DNA of 64,000 bases from Verrucomicrobiota bacterium (GCA_903970595.1 CAJCJI010000178.1:1-64000), one strand, 5' to 3'; counted from the stretch's first letter, positions 52,037 through 61,515 are shown. Numbers and translations: made by a program. The notes: generated by a model not told the origin, from the letters alone.

Positions 52037-53410
52037 GTGAACAAACCAGTCACAGCTGACATCGAAGCACTGTCGGAGCCGCTCACCTTTCCGGTGGAAG
52101 CCTACATTTCCGAAGAGTATGCCCGGGCCGAGGGCGACAAGCTGTGGGCCAAGGTCTGGCAGCACGCGGGCCGCGTCGAAGACATCCCCAATGTCGGCGA
52201 CTACATCACCTACGAAGTCGGCACCGAAGGCTTCGTGATCGTGCGCACCACGCCCGACACGATCAGGGCTTATTACAACGTCTGTTCGCATCGCGGCCGG
52301 CGGCTGGTGGATCCGCCCGCGGGTGCCAACTGCGGCCAGGGCCACAAGAACCAGTTTGTCTGCGGTTTTCACGGCTGGCGCTACGACCTGGACGGCAATT
52401 GCACGTTCAAGCTCGACGAACCGGACTGGAAAGGGGCCTTGAACGATCAGCGCACGCACCTGAATGCCGTCAAGGTGGATACCTGGGGCGGCTGGATCTT
52501 CATCAACATGGATCCCGACTGCGTGCCCTTGCGCGAATTCCTCGAGCCGGCCGCCGGCATCCTCGATCCGTTTGAATTCGAGAAGATGCGCTACAAGTGG
52601 CGCCAATGGGTAATCTTCGACTGCAACTGGAAGGGCGCGCTGGAAGCCTTCATGGAGCCCTACCATGTCGCCGGCACGCATACGCAGCTGCTGACCCATG
52701 GCGACTACTACGCCTATAGCGCGGCGTATGGCTTGCACGGGGTCAGCGGTTTCGACCAGCGCGATCCCAGCTTCAAGATGAAGCAGAGCAGCACCATCAC
52801 CCGCGCCGGCAAGGGAAAAGACGCGCGCATCTCGACGTATGAACTGCAGAACGAAATCTACACCACGGTCAACAATGCCAGCACCACCGAGACCCTGGTC
52901 AACGCAGCCAGGCGGCTGGTCGACGAACTGCCGGAAGGCACTGCGCCGGAAGCGGTCATCAAGCACTGGCTGGCATCCGCCAAGGCCGACGATGCGGCGC
53001 GCGGCGTGATCTGGCCGACGATTACACCGGAGCAAATGTCGGTGGCCGGCCTTGCCTGGCATATCTTCCCCAACATGGCGGTGCTGCAGGGAATCACCTT
53101 CGCGCTGTGTTACCGCGCGCGGCCTTACGGCGACAATCCCCACAAGTGCATCTTCGAATCCTATGCGATCGAGCGCTTCCCGGCCGGACAGGAGCCGAAG
53201 ACCTCGTGGGTGTATGCCGACCCGGTCGCGGAAAAATGGGGCCTGGTGCTGTCGCAGGATTTCTCGAACATGGCCTCCGTGCACAAGGGCATCCGGTCGC
53301 GCGGCTTCCGCGGTACCCTGCCCAATCCGCACCAGGAACGGAAGATCACCAATTTCCACCGCAACCTGGCCGAGTACATGGGCACGGGCGCGCCGAAACT
53401 GCTCGATTGA
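52037..53410 (+). CDS. Rieske aromatic-ring oxygenase, alpha subunit
   Basis: The 457-aa product has a Rieske centre in VCSHRG... and VCGFHGWRYDLDG. The gap between the C-S-H and C-G-F-H pairs is 23 residues, longer than the 15 to 17 usual in this family. The mononuclear iron site is in EAFMEPYHVAGTHTQL, with the two His ligands. The rest is the C-terminal catalytic domain (starting near 180). These enzymes hydroxylate rings or demethylate with a ferredoxin and reductase. No redox partner is nearby. It sits between the BVMO and the aldehyde dehydrogenase. Confidence 0.9.
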   Translation: MNKPVTADIEALSEPLTFPVEAYISEEYARAEGDKLWAKVWQHAGRVEDIPNVGDYITYEVGTEGFVIVRTTPDTIRAYYNVCSHRGRRLVDPPAGANCGQGHKNQFVCGFHGWRYDLDGNCTFKLDEPDWKGALNDQRTHLNAVKVDTWGGWIFINMDPDCVPLREFLEPAAGILDPFEFEKMRYKWRQWVIFDCNWKGALEAFMEPYHVAGTHTQLLTHGDYYAYSAAYGLHGVSGFDQRDPSFKMKQSSTITRAGKGKDARISTYELQNEIYTTVNNASTTETLVNAARRLVDELPEGTAPEAVIKHWLASAKADDAARGVIWPTITPEQMSVAGLAWHIFPNMAVLQGITFALCYRARPYGDNPHKCIFESYAIERFPAGQEPKTSWVYADPVAEKWGLVLSQDFSNMASVHKGIRSRGFRGTLPNPHQERKITNFHRNLAEYMGTGAPKLLD

Positions 53411-53505
53411 AGGCCGCGGCCGCATTGACGCCGCTTTAAGCTGAGCAAACTTTCCGCAGGCCCCTTACCGTCTGCAATGCATTGAAGAATGAGGTTGAGC
53501 CGATC

Positions 53506-54930
53506 ATGCGCGAATATCTGAAGTTCTATATCGACGGCCAGTGGGTTGATCCGGTCGAGTTCAAGACCGTGGAGACCATCAATCCCGCGACCGAGCAGGT
53601 ATCCGGCAAGATCGCCCTGGGCTCCACCGCCGATGTGGACAAGGCAGTCAAGGCCGCCAGGAAGGCGTTCGCAACCTGGTCGCGGACGACCAGGGAGCAA
53701 CGCCTCGAAGTGATGCAGCGCATCCTGGTCCAGTACCAGGCGCGTTCCGCCGAGATTGCCGAGGCGATCACCGAAGAGATGGGGGCACCGGCTTCGCTCG
53801 CCGGGAGTTTTCACATCGGGCTGGGACTGGGCCACCTGAACACGGCCATGGAAGTGCTGAAGAATTTCCAGTTCGAGGAGCAGCGCGGAGCGACGCGGAT
53901 TGTGAAGGAGCCGATCGGCGTCTGCGGCATGATCGCGCCGTGGAACTGGCCCATCAACCAGATCACCGTCAAGGTGTTTCCCGCGCTCGCGGCCGGCTGC
54001 ACCATGGTGCTGAAGCCCTCGCAGGAGTCGCATTTCTCCGCCCAGATCTTCGCCGAGGTCATGGATGCCGCCCAGGTTCCCGCCGGCGTATTCAACATGA
54101 TCCAGGGCAAGGGCTCCGTCGTCGGCGCGGCGATGTCCCGGCATCCGGACATTGACATGATTTCCTTCACCGGGTCCAATCCCGCCGGCGTCGAGATTTC
54201 AAAGGATGCGGCCGCGACGGTGAAGCGCGTCTGCCTGGAGCTGGGCGGCAAGAGCGCGAACATCGTTCTCGACGATGCGGCCTTCGCCGAGAACGTCCGC
54301 AAGGGCGTCACCGGCATGATGGTCAACTCCGGTCAGACTTGCAGCGCCACGTCCCGCATGCTGGTGCCCAAGGCCCGCATGAGCGAAGCCATCGCCGCCG
54401 CTCGCGAGGCAGCGGCTGCGGTGACTGTGGGTGACCCCAAGGGCAATGTCGCGATGGGGCCGGTGGTTTCGAAAGCCCAGTTCAACTCGATCCAGGAATA
54501 CATACACAAGGGCGTCGACGAGGGCGCCACGCTCGTGGCCGGCGGCGTCGGCCGTCCGGAAGGCCTCAGCAAGGGCTTTTTTGTGAAGCCCACGGTGTTC
54601 GCCAATGTATCCAACAGCATGGTCATTGCCCGCGAGGAAATCTTCGGTCCGGTGCTGGTGATCATCGGCTACGGGAACGTCGATGAAGCCGTCCAGATCG
54701 CCAACGATTCGGAATTCGGCTTGGCCGGTAATGTCGCGGGTGCGGATCTCGACAAGGCGCGCGCCGTGGCCCGGCAGATCCGCGCGGGTTGGATCTCCAT
54801 CAACGACGGCTTCGATTTCCACGCCGCCTTCGGCGGCTACAAGAAAAGCGGCAATGGGCGCGAATGGGGTGAGTTCGGCTTCCACGAGTACCTGGAAGTC
54901 AAATCGCTCCTGGGTTACGTTCCAGGTTGA
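53506..54930 (+). CDS. NAD(P)-dependent aldehyde dehydrogenase
   Basis: ATG 53506 is preferred over TTG 53482, giving 474 aa that start MREYLKFYIDGQWVDPVEFKTVETINPATEQVSGKIALGSTADVDKAV. The catalytic Cys is in NSGQTCSATSRML, the general base Glu is in LELGGKSANIVLDD, and the NAD-binding FTGSNPAGVEIS loop is present. The family is broad, so the substrate is unknown. It follows the Rieske oxygenase on the same strand and would oxidise an aldehyde from the BVMO or later steps to an acid. Confidence 0.9.
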   Translation: MREYLKFYIDGQWVDPVEFKTVETINPATEQVSGKIALGSTADVDKAVKAARKAFATWSRTTREQRLEVMQRILVQYQARSAEIAEAITEEMGAPASLAGSFHIGLGLGHLNTAMEVLKNFQFEEQRGATRIVKEPIGVCGMIAPWNWPINQITVKVFPALAAGCTMVLKPSQESHFSAQIFAEVMDAAQVPAGVFNMIQGKGSVVGAAMSRHPDIDMISFTGSNPAGVEISKDAAATVKRVCLELGGKSANIVLDDAAFAENVRKGVTGMMVNSGQTCSATSRMLVPKARMSEAIAAAREAAAAVTVGDPKGNVAMGPVVSKAQFNSIQEYIHKGVDEGATLVAGGVGRPEGLSKGFFVKPTVFANVSNSMVIAREEIFGPVLVIIGYGNVDEAVQIANDSEFGLAGNVAGADLDKARAVARQIRAGWISINDGFDFHAAFGGYKKSGNGREWGEFGFHEYLEVKSLLGYVPG

Positions 54931-54947
54931 TTGTCGGGCCGCCCTTA

Positions 54948-54972
54948 CATCCCCCGGCTTTGCCGGGGGATG
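54948..54972. terminator. Bidirectional terminator hairpin
   Basis: CATCCCCCGGC-TTT-GCCGGGGGATG forms an 11-bp stem with a 3-nt loop between the aldehyde dehydrogenase and the convergent beta-propeller gene. The stem is strong. A T-tract is absent, as for most hairpins in this window. Confidence 0.65.
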
Positions 54973-54983
54973 ATGCGTGAAGA

Positions 54984-56591
54984 TCAGGACTTGCCTTGAA
55001 CCTTGCGGATCGCCAGTACGCTGCCTTCGGCATCGCCTGACAGGTATAGCGTACCGTCCGGGCCGGCGGCGATCCCCGCGAACGGACCCATCGGCCCGGA
55101 CATTGTTCCGATGGGCCCCAGCACCTTCGGCGTGACGCCCTGCGGAGCGCCAACCGGCAGGCCGGAGGCCAGGGTGCGGCGCCCGCCGCCGCCCAGATCG
55201 CATTTGATGAGTTCCTTGCCGCCCGCATCGAGGATGTAGAGCGATCCGCCGAGGGCCAGTATGCCTTGGGGCTTCTGCAGTCCATCCAGCACGGTTTCAG
55301 CACGACCTCCGCTGAGCTTGACGACACGGCCTCCCGCCGACTCGGATACATAAGCAGTACCGTCAGAGGCGACGGTGACTCCCGAGGGTTTGCGCAGGCC
55401 GGTGGCCAGCGTCTCCACATTGCCCGACTGCACCGACAGCACGCGCCCGGTGCCCTGTTCCGCGAAGACCACGGCGCCCTTGGGGGCAATCGCCACGCCG
55501 TAAAGCTGGTCGAATCCGCTGGTGAGCACTTCGCTTCGCTGTTCCGCGGGCCAGTAGCGGGCGACGGCGCCGTTTGCAGTGGTGATGATGAATTCTCCCG
55601 GCCCCGCCGCGGCCACGCCGCGCGAATATCCCGGATAGCCGGGCGAGAACAGCATGCCGGCCAGGTGGCGGCTGCTGCCCGGCCGCAACGTGTAGGAGAA
55701 AGGCCCATCGGCCACATAGAGCAGGCCTGCGGTGTCCATTCCCAGCCCCAGCGGCCAGATCAGTCCGTCCGGGACCAGTTCCCGGGATTTGCCGCCATCG
55801 AGTATTTCGACGACATAGCCGGAAATATTCGAGACGAACATGCGCTCGCCGACGAAGGTCACGTTGTCCAGCCCAGGGGTGAGATTGGCCAGCACGGTGC
55901 GCTCGCCGCTGCGCGGGTCGATGCGCAGCACCTGGCCGCTGCCCACCTGGGTGGTGACGATATTGCCCTTGGAATCGAACTTGACCGAGTCCGGCACTCC
56001 GAGGTTGTCCGCCACTGTTTCCGGCGCGCCGCCGTCGAGGCTGACGCGCCAGATCTCATTGGTGCCCATGACCGGGAAGTACAGCATGCCGTCCGGCCCT
56101 ACTTCAAAGGCATTGGGCATGGGTACGTTTTCCAGCAGGATGCGCGGCGCGCCGCCATTGCGGTCCAGCTCCATGATCCGTCCGCCGACCCGGCATTCGC
56201 CGGCAATCAGCCGTCCCTGGTAAAAGGTGATCGGGTTGGCGACCGGGATGTCGCCGTACACCACCCGGGTGGTCCCATTGGGGGCGAGCATGCTGACCCG
56301 CCCTTCGGTGATTTCGGTGACGTACAGATTGCCTTCGGGATCGAACACCAGGTCATCGGGCGCGACGATGTCGCTGCCCATCGGGCTGACCGTTTCGATG
56401 GCGCCGGTGTTGATGTCGATCGCGCTGACCTGGCTGCCCGAAACCTGCGCCACGTAGATGCGGCCGTCAGGCCCGGTGCGCAGGCCATTGGCGCCGAACA
56501 GGCGGCTGGGCGGCGTGAGCCGCTCCAAGGCCCAGCCTTCGGAAACGGTTGCGGAACCTGGAGCTTTATAACGCTCGAATTGCTGCGACAT
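54984..56591 (-). CDS. Double SMP-30/NHL-type beta-propeller protein
   Basis: The 535-aa product is made of repeats such as GLRTGPDGRIYVAQVSGSQVSAIDINTGAIETVSPMG, DLVFDPEGNLYVTEITEGRVSMLAPNG, GVAIAPKGAVVFAEQGTGRVLSVQSGNVETLATG and GVTVASDGTAYVSESAGGRVVKLSGG. Two six-bladed SGL-like propellers seem to be joined near residue 285. The fold hosts gluconolactonases and other lactone hydrolases, and a BVMO in the same cluster makes lactones. No signal peptide is evident. The catalytic metal ligands could not be assigned by eye. Confidence 0.7.
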   Translation of the reverse strand: MSQQFERYKAPGSATVSEGWALERLTPPSRLFGANGLRTGPDGRIYVAQVSGSQVSAIDINTGAIETVSPMGSDIVAPDDLVFDPEGNLYVTEITEGRVSMLAPNGTTRVVYGDIPVANPITFYQGRLIAGECRVGGRIMELDRNGGAPRILLENVPMPNAFEVGPDGMLYFPVMGTNEIWRVSLDGGAPETVADNLGVPDSVKFDSKGNIVTTQVGSGQVLRIDPRSGERTVLANLTPGLDNVTFVGERMFVSNISGYVVEILDGGKSRELVPDGLIWPLGLGMDTAGLLYVADGPFSYTLRPGSSRHLAGMLFSPGYPGYSRGVAAAGPGEFIITTANGAVARYWPAEQRSEVLTSGFDQLYGVAIAPKGAVVFAEQGTGRVLSVQSGNVETLATGLRKPSGVTVASDGTAYVSESAGGRVVKLSGGRAETVLDGLQKPQGILALGGSLYILDAGGKELIKCDLGGGGRRTLASGLPVGAPQGVTPKVLGPIGTMSGPMGPFAGIAAGPDGTLYLSGDAEGSVLAIRKVQGKS

Positions 56592-56744
56592 GGTTACGGA
56601 CTCCTCACTTTATTCGACCGGGATCTTGCTGATGTTTCCGTTCCGGTTGTTCCACCGCTGATCCGGAACGCTGTATACGGAAAAAGCTGTTTTGGTCCTT
56701 GCGCTGGAGCGAACGCCTGCCATTCGTCGAAACGGCGCCCGTCA

Positions 56745-58589
56745 TCAGCCTGGCGCCTCGTCGATCCGCGCCAGCAGCGCTTCCACCTGCACCTGCGCGC
56801 CGGCAGCGGTATTGAGTTCGGCCACCACGCCATCGAATGGCGCGATCAGCGTATGTTCCATTTTCATCGCTTCGAGCGTCAGCAGCTTCTGGCCCTTTTT
56901 CACCTTGTCGCCCGCGGCCACCTCGACGACGATGACCCGGCCCGGCATGGGGGCGAGAATCGCGCCCGTCGCGGCGCTGCCTCCGGCGGTGCCTTCCTTG
57001 CGCCAGGGCGTCAACAGCCAGGCCTGGCCGCGTTCGATGACAAAGGCCGATGCGGCCGGCCGGCCTTCCCCGCGGTGTTCCAGTCCTACTTCGACCGGGA
57101 CGCCGTCGCACAGGAAGTGCGCCGTACGCACGGGTGCGGCATTCACCCTGAAGCCGGGCTGATGCGTGGGGGCTGCCAGCTTCATTGCGGCGCGGCTCAG
57201 GGCTGCGGGCGAAGGGGAGGGCGGCACCGCCATGGCCTCGCCGTCCCGGCCGATCAGGCCGGTATCGACGTCGCCGGCAACAAAGCTGGGATGTTCCAGC
57301 GCATTGACCAGGAAGGAGGCATTGGTCTTCACCGGCCAGGCCGCGGAACCGGCCAGTATCTGGTGCAGGCGGACGCGCGCCTGTTCCCGGTCCCGGCCAT
57401 GGGCGATGATCTTGGCAATCATCGGGTCGTAGAAGGGAGAAACCTCGGCGCTCTGGAAGACGCCTGTGTCGATGCGGCTGCCTTCACCCGCGCCGAATTG
57501 CAGCAACTGCAGCGTGCCGATACTGGGCAGGAAACCTTTGGCGGGGTCTTCCGCGTACAGCCGCGCTTCCATCGCCGCGCCCTTGATCTCCAGCTGGTTC
57601 TGGCTCCTGGGCAGCGGCTCGCCGCTGGCTACGCGCAACTGCCATTCGACCAGATCGACACCGGTGATCTGCTCGGTGACCGGGTGCTCGACCTGCAGGC
57701 GGGTATTCATCTCCATGAACCAGATGCGGTCCGCCCGCAGGCCCTGCGAAGCGTCCGCAATGAATTCGATGGTTCCCGCGCCGACGTAGTCCACTGCCCT
57801 GGCCGCCTGCACCGCGGCGGCGCAGATGGTCTTGCGGGTCGCCTCGTCCATGCCGGGCGCGGGGGCTTCTTCGATCACCTTCTGGTGGCGGCGCTGCAGC
57901 GAGCAGTCGCGCTCGAACAGGTGGACGATGTTGCCGTGGCTGTCGCCGAACACCTGCACCTCGATATGGCGCGGGCGCAGGATGTATTTCTCGATCAGGA
58001 CGTGACTGTTGCCGAAGGATGCAGCCGCCTCGCGCTGGCAGGAGGCGAGCGCGTCGGCGAAATCCCCGGTGCGCTTGACCAGCCGCATGCCTTTGCCGCC
58101 GCCCCCGGCCACCGCCTTGATTAGCACCGGGAAGCCGATTTCGCCGGCGCGCTGCGCCAGGAATGCCGGTTCCTGGTTCTGGCCCATATAGCCGGGAGTC
58201 ACGGCAACGCCGGCATCGGTCATCCGCTGCTTGGCGGCGTCCTTGAGGCCCATGGCGCGGATTGAATGCGGCTTCGGTCCAACCCAGATGAGCCCGGCGT
58301 CAATCACCGCCTGCGCGAAATCGGCATTCTCTGAAAGAAAGCCATAGCCTGGGTGGATGGCCTGCGCGCCGCTCGCCTTGGCGGCGCCGAGTATTTTCTC
58401 CGCGACCAGGTAGCTTTCCCGTGCGGGAGAGGGGCCGATGTGGACCGCCTCGTCAGCCTCGCGCACGTGCAGCGCGCCGGCGTCGGCATCGGAGTAAACC
58501 GCGATGACGCGAATGCCCATGCGGCGCGCGGTGCGGGTGATGCGGCAGGCGATTTCGCCCCGGTTGGCGATGAGCAGGGAAGAGATCAT
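56745..58589 (-). CDS. Biotin-dependent acyl-CoA carboxylase, alpha subunit (BC-BCCP)
   Basis: Start 58589 (MISSLLIANRGEIACRITRTARRMGIRVIAVYSDADAGALHVREADEAVHIG) is the normal biotin-carboxylase beginning. The 614-aa protein has ATP-grasp motifs KAVAGGGGKGMRLV and EMNTRLQVEHPVTEQITGVDLVEWQ, and a C-terminal biotinyl domain with the EAMKMEH biotin-attachment site. It is of the MccA, AccA3 or AtuF type. It follows the carboxyltransferase gene by 5 nt. Substrate (3-methylcrotonyl, geranyl or another branched acyl-CoA) is undetermined. Confidence 0.9.
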   Translation of the reverse strand: MISSLLIANRGEIACRITRTARRMGIRVIAVYSDADAGALHVREADEAVHIGPSPARESYLVAEKILGAAKASGAQAIHPGYGFLSENADFAQAVIDAGLIWVGPKPHSIRAMGLKDAAKQRMTDAGVAVTPGYMGQNQEPAFLAQRAGEIGFPVLIKAVAGGGGKGMRLVKRTGDFADALASCQREAAASFGNSHVLIEKYILRPRHIEVQVFGDSHGNIVHLFERDCSLQRRHQKVIEEAPAPGMDEATRKTICAAAVQAARAVDYVGAGTIEFIADASQGLRADRIWFMEMNTRLQVEHPVTEQITGVDLVEWQLRVASGEPLPRSQNQLEIKGAAMEARLYAEDPAKGFLPSIGTLQLLQFGAGEGSRIDTGVFQSAEVSPFYDPMIAKIIAHGRDREQARVRLHQILAGSAAWPVKTNASFLVNALEHPSFVAGDVDTGLIGRDGEAMAVPPSPSPAALSRAAMKLAAPTHQPGFRVNAAPVRTAHFLCDGVPVEVGLEHRGEGRPAASAFVIERGQAWLLTPWRKEGTAGGSAATGAILAPMPGRVIVVEVAAGDKVKKGQKLLTLEAMKMEHTLIAPFDGVVAELNTAAGAQVQVEALLARIDEAPG

Positions 58590-58594
58590 GGCCG

Positions 58595-60196
58595 CTACAT
58601 CCTGAACACGCCGAAGCGGGGATGCTCGGGGATGGGCGCCTCGAGGCACGCTTCCAAGGCGAGTCCCAGCACGTCGCGGGTCTGTACCGGATCGATCACG
58701 CCGTCGTCCCACAAGCGGGCGGTGGCGAAGTAGGGATTGCCCTCGTCTTCGTATTTCTGGCGGATCGGTGCCTTGAAGGCTTCGGCCTCCTGCGGTGTCC
58801 ACTGGTCCGCGTCGCGGTGCACCGTGGCCAGGACGCTTGCCGCCTGCTCTCCACCCATCACGCTGATGCGGCTGTTCGGCCAGGTGAAGAGGAAGCGCGG
58901 TGAATAGGCCCTCCCGCACATGCCGTAGTTGCCTGCACCGAAACTGCTGCCGATCAGGACCGTGAGCTTGGGTACGCTGGCGGTGGCGACCGCCGTAACC
59001 AGCTTGGCGCCATGCTTGGCGATGCCCTCCGCCTCGTACTTGCCGCCGACCATGAAGCCCGAGATGTTCTGCAGGAACAGCAGCGGTATGCGCCGCTGGC
59101 AGGCGAGCTCGATGAAATGCGCGCCCTTCTGCGCGCTTTCCGAGAACAACACGCCGTTGTTGGCCAGGATGGCGACCGGGATTCCCCAGATATGCGCGAA
59201 GCCGCAGACCAGCGTCGAGCCGTACAGCGGCTTGAATTCGTGGAACTCGGAGCCATCGACCAGCCGCGCGATCACCTCGTGCACGTCGTAAGGCGCGCGC
59301 ACGTCGTCAGGCACCACGGCGTAAAGCTCCTCGGGCGCATATTTCGGCGGGCGCGGGTCCCTGAGCGGCAGATGGTGGGCGTGACGGGGCCCCAGGTGAC
59401 TGACGATGTCGCGGACGATGCTGAGGGCGTGTTCGTCGTTCTCGGCCAGGTGATCGGCCACGCCCGACTTGCGCGTGTGCAATTCTCCGCCCCCGAGTTC
59501 TTCGGCGCTGATTTCCTCGCCGATCGCCGCCTTCACCAGCGGCGGTCCGGCCAGGAAGATCGTGCCCTGGTTCCGGACGATCACGGTCTCGTCGCTCATG
59601 GCCGGCACATAGGCGCCGCCGGCGGTGCAACTGCCCATGACGCAGGCGATCTGCGGGATGCCCTTGGCGCTCATGTTGGCCTGGTTGAAGAAAATGCGTC
59701 CGAAATGCTCGCGATCCGGGAACACCTCGGACTGGTGCGGCAGGTTGGCGCCGCCGGAGTCCACCAGGTAGATGCAGGGCAGGCGGTTTTGCTCGGCGAT
59801 CTCCTGGGCGCGCAGGTGCTTTTTCACTGTGAGCGGGTAATAGGTGCCGCCCTTCACCGTGGCGTCGTTTGCCACGATCATGCACAGGCGGCCGGATACG
59901 CGGCCAACGGCGGTGATGATGGCGGCCCCCGGAATTTCGCCGTCGTACAAGTCGCTGGCGGCAAGCTGTCCGATCTCGAGCATCGGCGAGCCCGGATCCA
60001 GCAGGCGCTCCACGCGTTCGCGCGGCAGCAGCTTGCCCCGGCTCGTGTGGCGCTTGCGCGAGACCTCGTTGCCGCCGAGCGCGGCGGCGGCGACCTTTGC
60101 GCGCAAGGCTTCCGCCAGGCGCCTGTGGTGAGCGCTTCGCGCCTTGGCCTCAGCGCTTTCAGACTGGAGCAAGGAAGAAAGGATGGGGGCACTCAT
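58595..60196 (-). CDS. Acyl-CoA carboxylase, carboxyltransferase subunit
   Basis: The 533-aa product follows the MccB-type carboxyltransferase pattern: [129 protein letters not shown] and [13 protein letters not shown]. It pairs with the alpha subunit. Unlike leucine or citronellol operons, no acyl-CoA dehydrogenase or enoyl-CoA hydratase gene stands beside it. It starts an operon that runs leftward to the beta-propeller gene. Confidence 0.92.
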   Translation of the reverse strand: MSAPILSSLLQSESAEAKARSAHHRRLAEALRAKVAAAALGGNEVSRKRHTSRGKLLPRERVERLLDPGSPMLEIGQLAASDLYDGEIPGAAIITAVGRVSGRLCMIVANDATVKGGTYYPLTVKKHLRAQEIAEQNRLPCIYLVDSGGANLPHQSEVFPDREHFGRIFFNQANMSAKGIPQIACVMGSCTAGGAYVPAMSDETVIVRNQGTIFLAGPPLVKAAIGEEISAEELGGGELHTRKSGVADHLAENDEHALSIVRDIVSHLGPRHAHHLPLRDPRPPKYAPEELYAVVPDDVRAPYDVHEVIARLVDGSEFHEFKPLYGSTLVCGFAHIWGIPVAILANNGVLFSESAQKGAHFIELACQRRIPLLFLQNISGFMVGGKYEAEGIAKHGAKLVTAVATASVPKLTVLIGSSFGAGNYGMCGRAYSPRFLFTWPNSRISVMGGEQAASVLATVHRDADQWTPQEAEAFKAPIRQKYEDEGNPYFATARLWDDGVIDPVQTRDVLGLALEACLEAPIPEHPRFGVFRM

Positions 60197-60636
60197 AGTG
60201 CAGTTCGGTCCACACCGCGCTCAAACTGCAAGCCGGAGGGCAAATACCGCATCAGGGATTTCACGGTAGCGGCAATGAACATGATCTTCGACCAATTCTT
60301 TTGTGTGCATGGAGAAAATCAATGTACCAGTTGCGGCCTGCGGTGTTGCTAGCGCTTGTCGTTCGGCCGGCCAAGCCAAGCATCGCCCGAAGCCCATCCC
60401 GCGGGCACAAATCCATGATCAGGGCACTTATCGCCGCAAAGCAGGCTTGCAGTATGCTGCGCAGCGCAGACGACGATCCTCCTCCGATCCTCCGGCTCTT
60501 CTGGTCGGGGCCAAGGCAATTTACTGGACAACAGTGTTGTTGCGCAAGCGCAGTGCCCGGTGCGCTGTCCGGTCTGCCGGCAGCGCTTCGGGCCCTGGAC
60601 CCCGGCTTTCGCCGGCGTGACGATTTGATAGGATCT
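60197..60636 (-). promoter_or_regulatory. Control region of the carboxylase operon with a palindromic operator
   Basis: The 440-nt gap carries no gene I can support. On the minus strand TTGCGC (60547-60542) and TAAATT (60523-60518) are separated by 18 bp, and the perfect palindrome ACAACA-G-TGTTGT (60528-60540) lies exactly between them, so a bound repressor would block polymerase. The leader to the carboxyltransferase start would be about 315 nt. Confidence 0.5.
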
Positions 60637-61461
60637 TCATTCCGGAGATGCCTCGCCGCAAAGCTGCGTCGACAAGGTCCGGGCGGCGGTCCGCAGGGCA
60701 TCTTGCAGCGCCGGGAGTCCGTTTCGCTTGAGTGCGCTGCCGATGCCGATGGCGACCAGCGCATGGCCCAGTTTATGGCGCGCCTTCCATACCGGGGCGG
60801 CGACCACCGTTACTCCGGAGATGTAGTTGCCGGAATCGACCGCAAAGCCCTGCGTCTTGGTCTGGCCGACTTGCGCCTTCCACTCCTCGAAGCTCGGCGG
60901 TTCGTCCCAGCGCAGCGTGTTGAACCGGGCCTTCAACTCGGCTTCGGCATGGTCGCCGAACGCGGCGATGCAGCGGCCCGTGGCGCTGATCAGCGCCGGA
61001 AAGCGGCTGCCGATCTGGGTGCTGAGCTGGAAATTGTGCCCGGTCTGGGACACCGCCACCACCACGATATGGTCGAGCCCGACGATGTGAACGCCGAGCA
61101 GGGTGACGTCGAAAGTCTGGCTGAGACGGTCCAATACCGGTTGGGCCAGGTCGTTGAAGCGGTTGCGCCTGAGCCACTGCCGCGCCAGGGTGAGTACGCC
61201 CGCCTCGAGGGAGTAGCGCTTGGTATCGGGATCGAAGGAGACGAATTCCTCTTCGAGCAAGGCCCTGAGAATGTACAGGCAGGTGCTTGGCACCAGCCCT
61301 AGCTCGCGCGCGATGGCCTGCACGCCCAGCGGTACGTCGCTTTTGCCGAGCAGGCGCAGTACAGCCGCGGCACGCGAGATGGCGGGCGCCTTGCTCGCCT
61401 TCACAACCTGGCTGAGTTCGCGCTCGGGGGAAGCCGGATGCTGCCGCTTGCTGATGGGCAT
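60637..61461 (-). CDS. IclR-family regulator
   Basis: The 274-aa protein has an N-terminal winged helix (SRAAAVLRLLGKSDVPLGVQAIARELGLVPSTCLYILRALLEEEFVSFDPDTKRYSLEAGVLTLA) and the C-terminal IclR effector domain (LDRLSQTFDVTLLGVHIVGLDHIVVVAVSQ and VAAPVWKARHKLGHALVAIGIG). It is divergent from the acyl-CoA synthetase and shares a symmetric operator with it. These regulators bind small acids, CoA esters or lactones. Effector unknown. Confidence 0.9.
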   Translation of the reverse strand: MPISKRQHPASPERELSQVVKASKAPAISRAAAVLRLLGKSDVPLGVQAIARELGLVPSTCLYILRALLEEEFVSFDPDTKRYSLEAGVLTLARQWLRRNRFNDLAQPVLDRLSQTFDVTLLGVHIVGLDHIVVVAVSQTGHNFQLSTQIGSRFPALISATGRCIAAFGDHAEAELKARFNTLRWDEPPSFEEWKAQVGQTKTQGFAVDSGNYISGVTVVAAPVWKARHKLGHALVAIGIGSALKRNGLPALQDALRTAARTLSTQLCGEASPE

Positions 61462-61494
61462 GAGGGGTCTGAAGAATAATGAAAGTTGTTCAAT

Positions 61495-61515
61495 ATATAG
61501 AAAGTAATTCTATAT
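61495..61515. promoter_or_regulatory. IclR-type operator between the IclR and synthetase genes
   Basis: ATATAGAA-AGTAA-TTCTATAT is a perfect 8-bp inverted repeat with a 5-bp spacer, in an AT-rich patch 34 bp upstream of the IclR start and 81 bp upstream of the synthetase start. IclR sites are palindromes of similar size. The most likely ligand is the neighbouring IclR protein. Confidence 0.65.

Noticed and set aside
51254-53425. A 723-codon minus-strand frame across the BVMO and Rieske genes
   Set aside because: Shadow frame: the plus strand has complete Rieske and BVMO motifs, and the minus product shows none.
55266-58124. A 952-codon open frame on the plus strand across the propeller and carboxylase genes
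   Set aside because: It is antisense to two genes with clear family motifs. Its translation is rich in Arg, His, Gln and Ala with no domain, typical of the opposite frame of GC-rich coding DNA.
60261-60764. A 167-codon minus-strand frame between the carboxyltransferase and IclR genes
   Set aside because: It overlaps the end of the IclR gene, has no motif and covers the operator and promoter region.
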